Source of the DNA: Ignavibacteria bacterium
Lineage (GTDB): Bacteria > Bacteroidota > Ignavibacteria > UBA10030 > SZUA-254
Direction of reading: 5' to 3'
DNA length: 44,784 nucleotides
Assembly (NCBI GenBank): GCA_016178625.1
Contig: JACOSX010000106.1
Span: forward strand, 1 to 44,784
Part shown: positions 1 through 8,809 of the stretch, one piece after another
Layout of the letters: every line of letters starts with the position of its first letter
Numbering within the stretch: the stretch's first letter is position 1
Notes under the pieces: generated by a model
Told to the model about the DNA's origin: nothing
The model's database searches: none
What the model saw: only the letters and a program-made list of their open reading frames with translations
Translations under genes and position numbers: made by a program

Positions 1-76
1 CAGCCAACGACAGCCCAGACTCCAATTCCTGGACAACTTGTAACTTCAACTCCTTCGTAAACTGCCGACGACCCAT
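1..76 (-). CDS. IS3-family transposase OrfA, N-terminal fragment
   Basis: Twenty-five codons are visible, starting at ATG 76-74 and running off the window edge. The peptide begins MGRRQFTKELKLQVVQELE, the basic helix-turn-helix start typical of IS3/IS911 OrfA proteins, which bind the element's ends. A GGAGA ribosome site lies about nine bases upstream on the minus strand, which supports this start over the overlapping out-of-frame ATG seven bases earlier. It differs from the OrfA at 27780, so two distinct IS3-type elements are present in the window. Confidence 0.65.
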   Translation of the reverse strand, partial: MGRRQFTKELKLQVVQELESGLSLA

Positions 77-141
77 AACCCATATTCTCCTTTCCGCCCA
101 ACATACCCTTTCTTTCTGTCCGGCGCAAGGGGGTCACATCA
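1..141 (-). mobile_element. Left end of an IS3-like insertion sequence (rest outside window)
   Basis: The minus strand holds a transposase OrfA start and, outward from it, a terminal-repeat-like end. Reading outward-in from about 141, the minus strand begins TGATGTGACCCCC and goes on to GCGCCGGACAG, the general layout of IS3-family ends (TG start, run of C, then GGACA). The host gene frame resumes right after this point. The exact end (about 139-143) and any target duplication cannot be fixed because the other end of the element is not in the window. The element may be a multi-copy IS at which the assembly broke. Confidence 0.6.
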
Positions 142-952
142 AACTGTTTTTAAATTTCCCAAGAACACTTTCGTGGTCGGAGTTGAACGAGTTATTATTA
201 AGTATTATGTACAAGATTATCTCAATATCGAGATTGGAAGGCATCATACACCGATCGGTTATTGGAACACCGCATACCATCATGGATTTGTATTACAGCC
301 TACGATCAGTAGGCCCTTATTGTTTGCCTTTGATGAAGCCGGCGGATTTTTGCCTATTCATACCGTTGGATTATTGCTTTCAGGTTCCAACATTACTGAA
401 CTTAATATCGGATATAGTTTCATGATCGGTGATGGTATTGGCTCAACGTCTATTTCAGAAAATGACAATGCCAAATCTTATACGCTAAGATTAAACACAG
501 CGCCTATCACTGGACTTGATGTGGGGGCTTCGGGATACCTCGACTATATTTCATCAGGGGTCAAAAATTTGCGAGACCAGCCACTCACGTCGCAAGTCAA
601 ACAGCAGCTTATCTCAGGATATATGGTTTATCTCCGGCGACCCTACGAATTGATGGGTGAATATCTTTATGGCGCGAATTCAACAGATAGTGTTGGTATC
701 AAGCACACGAAAGCTTCCTATGTTCATGCCGGATATCGCTTTGAGAACTTCATACCATATGCGCGTTACGAGCAAGTGAACTTTGAAGATGGCGATCCTT
801 ACTTTAATCCAAACAATGTGAAATTATTCCTTGCGGGGTTGCGTTATGAATTCAGTTCGTTATCTGTACTCAAGCTGGAGTATCGTAATGTGAAAACATC
901 GAGTGACGGTACTCGGAACGAAATAGTGTTTCAATTTGCAATTGGTTTCTAA
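142..952 (+). pseudogene. Porin-like outer-membrane beta-barrel protein, 5' end lost to an IS
   Basis: The frame is open from the IS boundary; the first possible start is GTG at 173, giving 259 residues, but no ribosome site or signal peptide is present, so the true N-terminus is missing. The visible part looks like the C-terminal half to two thirds of a porin-type barrel: alternating polar/aromatic strands (for example YLNIEIGRHHTPIGYWNTAY, residues about 16-35) and a terminal phenylalanine in FQFAIGF, the usual C-terminal signal for outer-membrane insertion. Homologous small-molecule porins in this lineage often precede a periplasmic binding-like protein and a sensor kinase, as here. It is followed by 969-1445 with only 16 bases between. 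Probably non-functional unless the upstream part is re-supplied; the family call is moderate because only part is visible. Confidence 0.65.
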
Positions 953-968
953 CCGGAAAGGATTAATC

Positions 969-1445
969 ATGCAACCGAGCAGGAAACTTTACGATTTTTT
1001 CCACCTCAATTTAATGAAGGTTGTAGGGGTAGCTATGCTTTTTCTTTTCTTCAGTGCTGCCTCACAAGCACAACTCCTCACGGCCGTTGCGAACCCTCAC
1101 GGTGCACCTTCTTCAATGACATTTTCCGAGCTGCAACGGATTTTCGGAGCCGATAGACAACGATGGGAAGATGGAACGAAAATCACTATCGCCTTGATGA
1201 AAACCTCTACAGAAGCAGGTGCCAAAACCGCTGCAAAAGTGTATGAGATGGAACCCGATGAATTGTATAAGTTTTGGATCAGCCTTGTCTTTCGCGGGAA
1301 AACAACAACGCCGAAATTTTTTGGCGATGTGGACGAGTTAAAGAAATTTGTTGATAAAACATCAGGCGCAATTGGAATCGTCCCATCGAGTGATAACGAT
1401 GATTCCTTAAAGCACATTTTGATCGACAAAAAAAAATCCTGGTAG
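969..1445 (+). CDS. Small exported phosphate-binding-protein (PstS/PBP-like) domain protein
   Basis: ATG at 969 is chosen because AAAGGA lies seven bases upstream; an in-frame TTG at 936 inside the preceding gene is less likely. The 158-residue product begins with a basic segment and a hydrophobic stretch (KVVGVAMLFLFFSAASQAQ) that fits a Sec signal peptide cleaved near residue 35. The mature part resembles one lobe of PstS-type binding proteins: MTFSELQRIFGADRQRWEDG and the later KFWISLVFRGKT match the pattern seen in PBP-like domain proteins of this type. Full PstS proteins are about twice as long, so this is a half-size form. It sits between a porin remnant and a hybrid kinase, suggesting a periplasmic ligand-binding or accessory role for that sensor. 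Ligand unknown; phosphate is only one option. Confidence 0.65.
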   Translation: MQPSRKLYDFFHLNLMKVVGVAMLFLFFSAASQAQLLTAVANPHGAPSSMTFSELQRIFGADRQRWEDGTKITIALMKTSTEAGAKTAAKVYEMEPDELYKFWISLVFRGKTTTPKFFGDVDELKKFVDKTSGAIGIVPSSDNDDSLKHILIDKKKSW

Positions 1446-1518
1446 TAATATTTGATAATGACTATCAAAAAATCATCAACGCCGATTGATTGAATGAACT
1501 GACAAACATTTTGAAGGC

Positions 1519-4500
1519 ATGCTAGTCTACTTTAAAAAATCGGTTAAACGAAAACTTGTTTTAGTGATTGTACCATTCATTGTCGTCATCGGTGCGTTTA
1601 TTTGGTTGTATTACCCCGCTATGCAAGAGCGTCAGATTCGAGATTCCCTTGGCAAATATATAGGTGCAATGGCGGAAATGATTGCATTTACATCGGGAAA
1701 TGCCATCGGTGAGGGAAATATTGAAGGCATCGTTAACACCCTCGAATGGGCAAAGCAAGATCCCAACGTTATTTACATCGGCGTCATTGACCCAAGCGCT
1801 AACGTCATGGCGGAGTATAATCCTCAACATCAAATATTTAACTATCACGATCTGGTCAAGCTTTCAGTCGTCAAAGAAGAACATGAACTCCTTTTTTCAA
1901 CGAGAGAAATTATTCACAACAACCAGCACTATGGCACTATCATTCTGGGCTACTGGTTACATGAGACCAAATCACGAATTGCTCAACACCGTAACTTCTC
2001 TCTTATCATTCTTTCCTTGTTGTTCGCAATCGGAACTATAGTCATACTCTTCATCGGCAAGATTATAGTGAACCCTATCGAAGATCTTAATCGGGCAGCT
2101 TTGAGAGTGGGACAGGGCGATATGGGCTTCTCTGTCCCTGTCACCACGAGCGATGAGGTTGCCACCCTTGCTACGTCCTTTAACAAGATGGTCAACGATA
2201 TTAAAACTTCCCTCGAAGCGTTACGAGCTTCGGAAACACAATATCGAAATCTTGTAGAGACAATGCATGAATTTGTCGCTGAAATGAGTCTGGAGGGAAT
2301 ATTTACGTTCGTCAATAAACCTTTTGCTGAAATGACTGGTTACACGACCAAAGAACTCGTTGGCACCAACTTTTTCTCGTATGTCCATCCTGACGATCTC
2401 TCCTCAACTTCCACTCATTGCGCGCAGTTAGTAAACGAAGGTAAGCCGGTCCGGAACTGTGAATATCGTTTCCGGCGCAAGGATGGTAATTATCTAGATC
2501 TGGTTACCAGTGGGGATCCCATCTGCGACATCGATGGAAAAATGAAAACCATCTTACAAGTTTCCTTTGATATCACCGAGCGCAAGCAGGCGGAGGAGAA
2601 GTTACGATATACGGAGGGGCTATATCGTGGAGCAATCACGGCAGGAGAGGCGGTCCCTTATCGGCATGACTACGCAACCAATTCTTACCCATTCATGGGA
2701 CAAGGCATCCTACAATTGACCGGCTACAAACCAGAGGAAATGACACCGGCACGTTGGCGCCAGATCATTGAGGAATCCATCATTTTCGGCGACGCAGGCA
2801 ACTTAGATTGGGAAGAAGCGGTTCACAAGACCCGCGCAGGTGAATTCCAGCGTTGGAGAAGTGACAATCTCATCCGTACTCGCGATGGACAGCAACGCTG
2901 GATTGCCGATGCCTCCGTAGAAATCCGGGATGAGCAGGGAAGATCCACTGGTTCGGTGGGTATTCTCATAGATATCACCGAGCGCAAGCGGGAGGAAGCT
3001 TTACGCGCTGGCCAAAGCCGCGTCCTTGAAATGATCGCGAGAAACGCGCCGCTCGAAGATGTACTTACAACACTGATGCACTTCATCGAATCTCAGTCCA
3101 AGGGGATGCTCTGTTCTGTCCTTCTCCTCGAAGAGGATGGACAGCACGTGCGCCACGGTGGGGTCTCCAGCCTTCCTGAAGCCTACACCAAGGCAATCGA
3201 TGGCGCCACCATCGGTCCGCAGGCTGGCTCGTGCGGCACAGCCATGTACCGAAGAGAACCTGTCATTGTCACAGATATTTCCCAGGATCCGCTCTGGACA
3301 GATTACCGCATTCTGGCTGCAACGTACGGACTCCGCGCTTGCTGGTCGACCCCGATTATCTTACACCAAGGAAAGGTGCTGGGCTCGTTCGCCATGTATT
3401 ACCGAGAGGTGCGGAGCCCAAGTCCAGCGGAGAAACAACTCATCGACATCGCCACCCGCATCGCTGCTATCGCGATCGAACGCAAGCGGGCGGAAGAAGC
3501 TATCAGGCGGTCGGAAGAGAACTACCGCAATCTATTTGAAGAATCAAAGGATGTCATCTTTACCAGCACGATTGAAGGCCGATTCATCGATATTAATCCC
3601 GCTGGTGTGCAGCTTTTCGGATATTCTTCCAAAGAAGAACTCTTGCGCATCGATATTGCTAAAGATCTTTATTCTGATCCTAAGGAAAGAGAAACCTTTC
3701 GACGCGTATTGGAGCGGAATGCCTTTGTGAAAGATTATGAATTGACGATAAAAAGGAGAGACGGACAGAAGGTGATTGTGCTTTCCACAGCCAACGCCGT
3801 GCATAACGACAAGGGTAATGTCGTAGCCTACCGTGGGATTATGCGAGATATAACGGAGCGGAAGCAACTTGAAAAGCAGCTCATTCAGGCACAAAAGATG
3901 GAAAGCCTTGGTACGCTCGCAGGCGGTATTGCCCATGACTTTAATAATCTTCTGGGAATAATCTTAGGATATGCCTCTATGCTCGAACGTTCTCATGGTC
4001 AAGGAGACATCTTCACTCGGGGTATTGGGGCAATCAACAAAGCGGTGGAGCGGGGAGCCGGATTGGTGCAACAGCTCCTTATGTTCGCGCGCAAGTCCGA
4101 CGCCACATTCGGCTCAGTGAAAGTTAATGACACGGTGAACGAAGTTATAAAAATGTTGGGCGAAACTTTCCCAAAAACGATTTCCATTATGCCGCAACTT
4201 GAGCAAGACCTTCCCCCTATTATTGCTGATCACAATCAGCTCCACCAGGTTCTGATCAATCTTTGTGTCAACGCGCGTGACTCAATGCAGAAGGGTGGGG
4301 AGCTATCTATTACTACATGTCTTGCAACCGGCAAGACTGTTCGTATGAAATTCCCTCAAGCGAATGGCTCAGAATATGTGGTGATTCATGTTTCCGACAC
4401 GGGGACAGGTATGGATGAAGCGACAAGAAATCGTATCTTCGAGCCCTTTTTCACTACCAAGGACATAGGAAAAGGAACTGGTTTAGGGCTTGCCTTAGTA

Positions 4501-5022
4501 TACGGGATTCTCGAAAACCACAGGGGCTTCATAGATGTCGCAAGTGAAATTGGACACGGGACAACCTTTTCCGTTTATTTCCCTGCTCGGCAACATTTAC
4601 TCGATGATCTTCATCAGAAAAAAGGACCAATCGCCGAACCATTGGGTGGTACAGAAACGATTCTACTGGTGGAGGACGAACACGAGTTAATGGAGTTGGC
4701 AAGCGCCTTTCTAAGTGCAAAAGGCTATCATGTACTTACGGCAAATGATGGTGAAGAAGCAGTGAATCTCTTTTCGCATCACCATACTCAGGTTGCATTG
4801 GTCATAACCGACATGGGGCTTCCCAAGCTATCGGGAGACGATGTATTTCTCAAGCTAAAAGAGATCAGTCCAAACGTCAAGGTTATCGTTGCAAGTGGAT
4901 TCTGGGATCCTAAAACAAAATCTGAGATGTTCAAAGCGGGAGCGAAGGAGTTCGTGCAAAAGCCTTATAATCTGAACGAGCTATCGAGAAAGATCCGTGA
5001 AGTAATCGAGATCAAGAATTGA
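1519..5022 (+). CDS. Hybrid sensor histidine kinase (CHASE8-like, HAMP, PAS, PAS, GAF, PAS, HisKA, HATPase, receiver)
   Basis: A 1167-residue membrane sensor kinase. One helix near residues 12-32 and a second near 158-182 bracket a periplasmic domain of CHASE8-like size, followed by HAMP (about 180-232), PAS/PAC (237-362), a second PAS (about 365-490, ending in a DITERK junction like the others), GAF (495-655), a third PAS (663-790), the dimerisation domain with phospho-accepting His806 in GGIAHDFNNLL, the ATPase domain (N box around Asn914-Asn918, DTGTG at 960), and a C-terminal receiver with Asp1053, phosphoacceptor Asp1098 and Lys1148. No DNA-binding output domain is attached, so the signal must pass to a partner or end in the receiver. 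The start codon at 1519 has GAAGG very close upstream, so initiation may be weak. It follows the binding-protein-like gene by 73 bases and likely forms a unit with it. Confidence 0.88.
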   Translation: MLVYFKKSVKRKLVLVIVPFIVVIGAFIWLYYPAMQERQIRDSLGKYIGAMAEMIAFTSGNAIGEGNIEGIVNTLEWAKQDPNVIYIGVIDPSANVMAEYNPQHQIFNYHDLVKLSVVKEEHELLFSTREIIHNNQHYGTIILGYWLHETKSRIAQHRNFSLIILSLLFAIGTIVILFIGKIIVNPIEDLNRAALRVGQGDMGFSVPVTTSDEVATLATSFNKMVNDIKTSLEALRASETQYRNLVETMHEFVAEMSLEGIFTFVNKPFAEMTGYTTKELVGTNFFSYVHPDDLSSTSTHCAQLVNEGKPVRNCEYRFRRKDGNYLDLVTSGDPICDIDGKMKTILQVSFDITERKQAEEKLRYTEGLYRGAITAGEAVPYRHDYATNSYPFMGQGILQLTGYKPEEMTPARWRQIIEESIIFGDAGNLDWEEAVHKTRAGEFQRWRSDNLIRTRDGQQRWIADASVEIRDEQGRSTGSVGILIDITERKREEALRAGQSRVLEMIARNAPLEDVLTTLMHFIESQSKGMLCSVLLLEEDGQHVRHGGVSSLPEAYTKAIDGATIGPQAGSCGTAMYRREPVIVTDISQDPLWTDYRILAATYGLRACWSTPIILHQGKVLGSFAMYYREVRSPSPAEKQLIDIATRIAAIAIERKRAEEAIRRSEENYRNLFEESKDVIFTSTIEGRFIDINPAGVQLFGYSSKEELLRIDIAKDLYSDPKERETFRRVLERNAFVKDYELTIKRRDGQKVIVLSTANAVHNDKGNVVAYRGIMRDITERKQLEKQLIQAQKMESLGTLAGGIAHDFNNLLGIILGYASMLERSHGQGDIFTRGIGAINKAVERGAGLVQQLLMFARKSDATFGSVKVNDTVNEVIKMLGETFPKTISIMPQLEQDLPPIIADHNQLHQVLINLCVNARDSMQKGGELSITTCLATGKTVRMKFPQANGSEYVVIHVSDTGTGMDEATRNRIFEPFFTTKDIGKGTGLGLALVYGILENHRGFIDVASEIGHGTTFSVYFPARQHLLDDLHQKKGPIAEPLGGTETILLVEDEHELMELASAFLSAKGYHVLTANDGEEAVNLFSHHHTQVALVITDMGLPKLSGDDVFLKLKEISPNVKVIVASGFWDPKTKSEMFKAGAKEFVQKPYNLNELSRKIREVIEIKN

Positions 5023-5072
5023 TGAATTCCTGTTCCCCGAAACTCGCCAACAGCTTTCCTCCTCACAGATAT

Positions 5073-5678
5073 TTACTTCATCATCCTTTTCCCAAGTTCT
5101 TGTAAGACTTCTGAAAGCTCAATTTCTTTCGCTTCAAGCAGTACGAGTATGTGGTAAAGCAGGTCTGCCGCTTCCTCAATGGATCGCTGCTTATCTTGGT
5201 ATTGCGCTGCGATAGCCAATTCAACCGCCTCTTCCCCCACCTTCTGTCCAATGATCGCAACGCCACGATTGAAAAGTCCCGCTGTGTAAGACCCCTCGGG
5301 AAGGTTTTCTTTCCTATTCCGGATGATCCCGGCGAGTTGAATCAGAACCGACTCACGTTTCACGGAAGCATTCTGCCCGAAACAACTCTTGGCTCCAGTG
5401 TGACAGACTGGTCCTTCAGGACGAGCCTTGATAAGGAGCGAATCTTTATCGCAGTCAATTTCGACTGAGACAACATGCAAATAATTGCCGGATGTTTCTC
5501 CTTTCTTCCACAGCCGATCTTTTGTTCTGCTCCAGAACACGACGTGCCGTTCTTCCAGTGTTCGTTGCACTGCTTCGTTGTTCATGAAACCTATCATGAG
5601 CACCGTTCCATCGTCAACATCCTGAACGATGGCGGGAACAAGTCCGTTCATCTTCTCAAAATCAATATGTTCAATCAT
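5073..5678 (-). CDS. hisIE: Bifunctional phosphoribosyl-AMP cyclohydrolase / phosphoribosyl-ATP pyrophosphatase
   Basis: A 201-residue fusion catalysing steps 2 and 3 of histidine synthesis: PR-ATP to PR-AMP (HisE, C-terminal half) and PR-AMP to ProFAR (HisI, N-terminal half). HisI metal-binding residues are visible in DCDKD (Asp75, Cys76, Asp77, Asp79) and in the later Cys92 and Cys99. The HisE half (from about 110) carries the helical GEEAVELAIAA segment of the MazG-like pyrophosphatase fold. Its ATG overlaps the hisF stop by four bases (ATGA), so it is translationally coupled and is the last gene of the operon. It converges with the hybrid kinase gene, leaving a 50-base gap in which no hairpin terminator is evident. 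Confidence 0.96.
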   Translation of the reverse strand: MIEHIDFEKMNGLVPAIVQDVDDGTVLMIGFMNNEAVQRTLEERHVVFWSRTKDRLWKKGETSGNYLHVVSVEIDCDKDSLLIKARPEGPVCHTGAKSCFGQNASVKRESVLIQLAGIIRNRKENLPEGSYTAGLFNRGVAIIGQKVGEEAVELAIAAQYQDKQRSIEEAADLLYHILVLLEAKEIELSEVLQELGKRMMK

Positions 5679-6430
5679 AGTCGTATCGGAATTCCTTGCG
5701 CGTGTAAGTAGTGTTTGAGTTCCTTGATGGGGATCTCGTGGAAGTGGAAAATGCTTGCCGCGAGAACAGCATCTGCCTTCCCGGTGTTCAGCGCTTCCAG
5801 AATATGTTGCTTGGTGCCTGCGCCGCCGGATGCAATGAGTGGGACATTCACCGTACTTGCAAGTCGATCCAGAAGCTCAATATCATAACCAACTTTCATC
5901 CCATCCATATCGATGGATGTAATAAGCAACTCACCGGCACCGTGTTTGACAAGTGTCTTCGCCCATTCAAGCGCATCGAGCCGCGTGTATTGTGTGCCGC
6001 TCTTGATGTGAACACTCCACGAGCCATTGATCCTCAGCACATCGATGGCGCCGACTAATGCCTGCGAGCCAACCCGCGCAGCCCCCCTGGCGAGCAACGT
6101 GGGATCATGCGCGAGAACAGTATTGAGAGAGACTTTGTCCGCACCACATCGTAGCAGGTCAAGAATATCTTCAAGTGTTCGAATGCCTCCACCGACAGTG
6201 AGGGGGATGGCAATACATTTCGCCACCTGTCTCACGATCTCAAAGAATGGACGCCTCTCTTCAAGCGAGGCGGAGATATCAAGTAGCACAAGCTCATCTG
6301 CTCCCTCGTCCGAATACCGAGCGGCAAGTTCAACAGGGTCACCGACATCAACAAGATTCTGAAATTTCTTTCCTTTGACGACACGTCCGTTAAGAACATC
6401 GAGGCACGGAATGATTCGTCGCGTTAACAT
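5675..6430 (-). CDS. hisF: Imidazole glycerol phosphate synthase, cyclase subunit
   Basis: A 251-residue (beta/alpha)8 barrel that uses ammonia from HisH to turn PRFAR into imidazole glycerol phosphate and AICAR. The two catalytic aspartates sit at the expected places: Asp11 in RRIIPCLDV and Asp130 in LVGAID. The phosphate-binding glycines are seen in TVGGGIRT and in LIASGGAG. The length equals that of known HisF. The start overlaps hisA by seven bases and the end overlaps hisIE by four. Confidence 0.97.
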   Translation of the reverse strand: MLTRRIIPCLDVLNGRVVKGKKFQNLVDVGDPVELAARYSDEGADELVLLDISASLEERRPFFEIVRQVAKCIAIPLTVGGGIRTLEDILDLLRCGADKVSLNTVLAHDPTLLARGAARVGSQALVGAIDVLRINGSWSVHIKSGTQYTRLDALEWAKTLVKHGAGELLITSIDMDGMKVGYDIELLDRLASTVNVPLIASGGAGTKQHILEALNTGKADAVLAASIFHFHEIPIKELKHYLHAQGIPIRL

Positions 6431-7143
6431 GATGCACCAATCAACTCTTCAACACGCAGCGTGCCTTCATAGAACGCCTTTCCGATGATCACTCCTGCAA
6501 CACCAATGGACTTAAGTGCGCGAACGTTCTCAACCGAGTGCACTCCGCCCGAGGCGAACCATTGCGCTTGTGGATAGGTCCGCACGAGCATGGAATACAA
6601 TTCAAGATTCGGTCCCGCGAGGGTGCCATCTCTCCGGATATCGGTCGAGAGGAACCTATTGATTCCAGATTGCAGCATAACCGGCACAACATCTGAAAGA
6701 CGCCGTGCATCCACGTTTTGCCATCCGTCGTATGCAAGCCGACCATCTTTAAGATCGAGAGCGATACATAATGTCTCCGCCCCGAATTTCTCAGCCCATG
6801 GTTTCACCGTCTCCGGCGATCGAACCGCTACGCTTCCAACAACCACACGTGCGGCTCCCATCCTGAGAAGGCGGTCGATGTCGACATCTGCGCGGATGCC
6901 ACCTCCGACTTGAACCTCAAGCCCCTTCACCGATAGGATTCGTTCGATTGATTTCCAATTGACAACGCGCCCTTCTTTAGCTCCTTCAAGATCAACAACA
7001 TGGAGATGTCGTGCACCAGCACGGAGAAATTGTTCTGCCATTACCGCAGGATCGTTTGAGTAGTTTGTGCGAGTTGAAAACTCTCCTTCCACCAAACGGA
7101 CACACTGCCCTTCAATGATATCTATCGCCGGAATGATTTGCAT
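6424..7143 (-). CDS. hisA: ProFAR isomerase (HisA)
   Basis: A 239-residue (beta/alpha)8 barrel that converts ProFAR to PRFAR by an Amadori rearrangement. Catalytic Asp8 (MQIIPAIDI) and Asp130 (CIALDLKDG) are present, with phosphate-binding loops VQVGGGIR and WFASGGVHS. It is clearly HisA and not the dual-function PriA of actinobacteria, since the operon context is a complete his operon and a separate TrpF homologue occurs at 40058-40723. The start lies inside the 3' end of hisH (22-base overlap), with GAGGTG upstream as ribosome site. Confidence 0.96.
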   Translation of the reverse strand: MQIIPAIDIIEGQCVRLVEGEFSTRTNYSNDPAVMAEQFLRAGARHLHVVDLEGAKEGRVVNWKSIERILSVKGLEVQVGGGIRADVDIDRLLRMGAARVVVGSVAVRSPETVKPWAEKFGAETLCIALDLKDGRLAYDGWQNVDARRLSDVVPVMLQSGINRFLSTDIRRDGTLAGPNLELYSMLVRTYPQAQWFASGGVHSVENVRALKSIGVAGVIIGKAFYEGTLRVEELIGASC

Positions 7144-7724
7144 AACACCTCAAAGTTATGAAGCAGCGTGAGTCCCGCGTTGCCTGACTTTTCAGGATGG
7201 AACTGGACACCGAAGTAATTTTCCTTCGCAATGACGGCAGCGAATAGGACTCCTTCCTTTGTTGCAGCAACTGACGACGCATCAACTTCTGCATAGTATG
7301 AATGGGCGAAGTAGAAATACTCGCGACGGTCGATCCCTTGCATCAGCGCAATTTCGGACGTGCGTTCAACTACATTCCAACCCATGTGTGGAATTTTGGA
7401 CGTGCTGCCATTAAACTTCCTAACGACACCCGGCAGCACACCGAGACATGTCGTTGGTCCTTCTTCCGATTCTTGATAGAGAAGCTGCATGCCGAGACAG
7501 ATGCCGAGGAGAGGATTCCGAAATGTCGACAGGAACTCCGTGAGTCCTCGTTTTTGCAGCGAGACCATAGCTCCGGGTGCGGCACCAACGCCTGGAAGAA
7601 TGATACCATCGCACCGCGAGAGTGGTGCAACTTCGCCGCTCACAATAAACTCTGCACCAATCCTTGACAGTGCGTTCGAGATAGACGAGATGTTGCCCGC
7701 TTCGTAATCGACGACACCAATCAT
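7122..7724 (-). CDS. hisH: Imidazole glycerol phosphate synthase, glutamine amidotransferase subunit
   Basis: A 200-residue class I glutamine amidotransferase that supplies ammonia to HisF. The catalytic triad is Cys76 (LLGICLGMQ), His176 and Glu178 (GVQFHPEKS). I start it at ATG 7724 (MIGVVDYEAGN), which overlaps the hisB stop in an ATGA and matches the family's N-terminus; the longer open frame starting at 7766 lies inside hisB and would add an unlikely 14 residues. The oxyanion glycine region is seen in ILPGVGAAPGAM. Confidence 0.95.
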   Translation of the reverse strand: MIGVVDYEAGNISSISNALSRIGAEFIVSGEVAPLSRCDGIILPGVGAAPGAMVSLQKRGLTEFLSTFRNPLLGICLGMQLLYQESEEGPTTCLGVLPGVVRKFNGSTSKIPHMGWNVVERTSEIALMQGIDRREYFYFAHSYYAEVDASSVAATKEGVLFAAVIAKENYFGVQFHPEKSGNAGLTLLHNFEVLCKSFRR

Positions 7725-8809
7725 AACGTGCCTTTCGTTGAGGGGAGGAGAGTTCTCGCGCGACAATCAAGGGCGACGGCCAATTTCAGCGCACGAGCAA
7801 CGGCTTTGAAGATCGCTTCAATGTTGTGGTGATCATTCCTTCCTCTGCACGAGATATGAAGTGTTGCTTTCAATCCGGCGGTAAATGCGCGAAAGAAATC
7901 CTCGACCAGCTCAGTCGGAAGGTCACCTACCCGCTCGCGACGAAACCCGCAGTTGAACGAAAGGTAGCTTCGTCCGCTCAAGTCAAGCGCAACGTGGGCA
8001 AGCGCTTCATCGAGAGGCGCAGCGAATCGCTCAATGCCGCGCTTATCTCCCAACGCCTTGCGAATTGCGGCGCCGAGAACGATCCCGACGTCTTCGACTG
8101 TGTGATGCTCATCCACATGCAGATCTCCACTTGCCCGGAGCATGAGATCGATGTGTGAGTGCCGCACAAGCTGTGCAAGCATATGATCAAAAAAGCCGAT
8201 ACCCGTTGCGATGTCGTACGCGCCTGAGCCGTCAAGGGAAACCCAAGCAGCGATCTCCGTCTCAGTTGTCTTCCGCTCCATCGATGCTGATCGCATTGAC
8301 CGCAGAACAAATTGACAAGCATCCAACGCATCAGCTGTGACATATGTTGCACTCGATGATTTGATTTTCGTGAGACGGATAGATTTCAAACCAAGGTCTG
8401 AAGCAACCCCAACGTCCGTCTCTCGATCTCCCAGAAGAAAGGAGCGATCACGGTCGACTTTCATCGATTTCAGATACTTCCTCATCAATTCCACTCGCGG
8501 TTTCCGACACTTGCACTGATCTCCGGGAGGATGAGAACAGATAAAGGTTTTCTCAAAGCGTATCCCTTCTCCCGAGAGTAGCTTCGTAATCTTCTTCTGT
8601 ATGAGCGCGAGTGATTGGCGCCGATAACGACTCGTGTCACGTGCATTTTGATTCGAAACCATGACGAGCTTGAAGCCGGAGTCAACCAATAGTTTCAGCC
8701 CCGTGATAATTCCTGGGGTGAATTCCAACTTCTCGAGTGAATCAACCTGCTTCCCCCGCGGCTCACGGATGATCGTCCCATCCCGATCAACAAACACGAC
8801 CTTGTTCAT
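7721..8809 (-). CDS. hisB: Bifunctional histidinol-phosphatase / imidazoleglycerol-phosphate dehydratase
   Basis: A 362-residue fusion. Residues 1-170 form a HAD phosphatase with nucleophile Asp8 and Asp10 (VFVDRDGT), a zinc loop Cys91/His93/Cys99/Cys101 and LLGDRETD (Asp128, Asp132). Residues about 175-362 form the dehydratase with manganese-binding histidines in FFDHM (209), DEHHTVED (235-236) and GRNDHHNIEA. It catalyses the dehydration of imidazole glycerol phosphate and the later dephosphorylation of histidinol phosphate. This N-phosphatase/C-dehydratase layout is found in enterobacteria and Bacteroidota. It overlaps hisC and hisH by four bases each. Confidence 0.96.
   Translation of the reverse strand: MNKVVFVDRDGTIIREPRGKQVDSLEKLEFTPGIITGLKLLVDSGFKLVMVSNQNARDTSRYRRQSLALIQKKITKLLSGEGIRFEKTFICSHPPGDQCKCRKPRVELMRKYLKSMKVDRDRSFLLGDRETDVGVASDLGLKSIRLTKIKSSSATYVTADALDACQFVLRSMRSASMERKTTETEIAAWVSLDGSGAYDIATGIGFFDHMLAQLVRHSHIDLMLRASGDLHVDEHHTVEDVGIVLGAAIRKALGDKRGIERFAAPLDEALAHVALDLSGRSYLSFNCGFRRERVGDLPTELVEDFFRAFTAGLKATLHISCRGRNDHHNIEAIFKAVARALKLAVALDCRARTLLPSTKGTL

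Noticed and set aside
3137-3730. 197-codon plus-strand frame inside the hybrid kinase gene
   Set aside because: Out of frame with a clear multi-domain kinase and lacking any family features.
5023-5072. Terminator between the convergent kinase and hisIE genes
   Set aside because: No convincing hairpin is visible in the 50-base gap.
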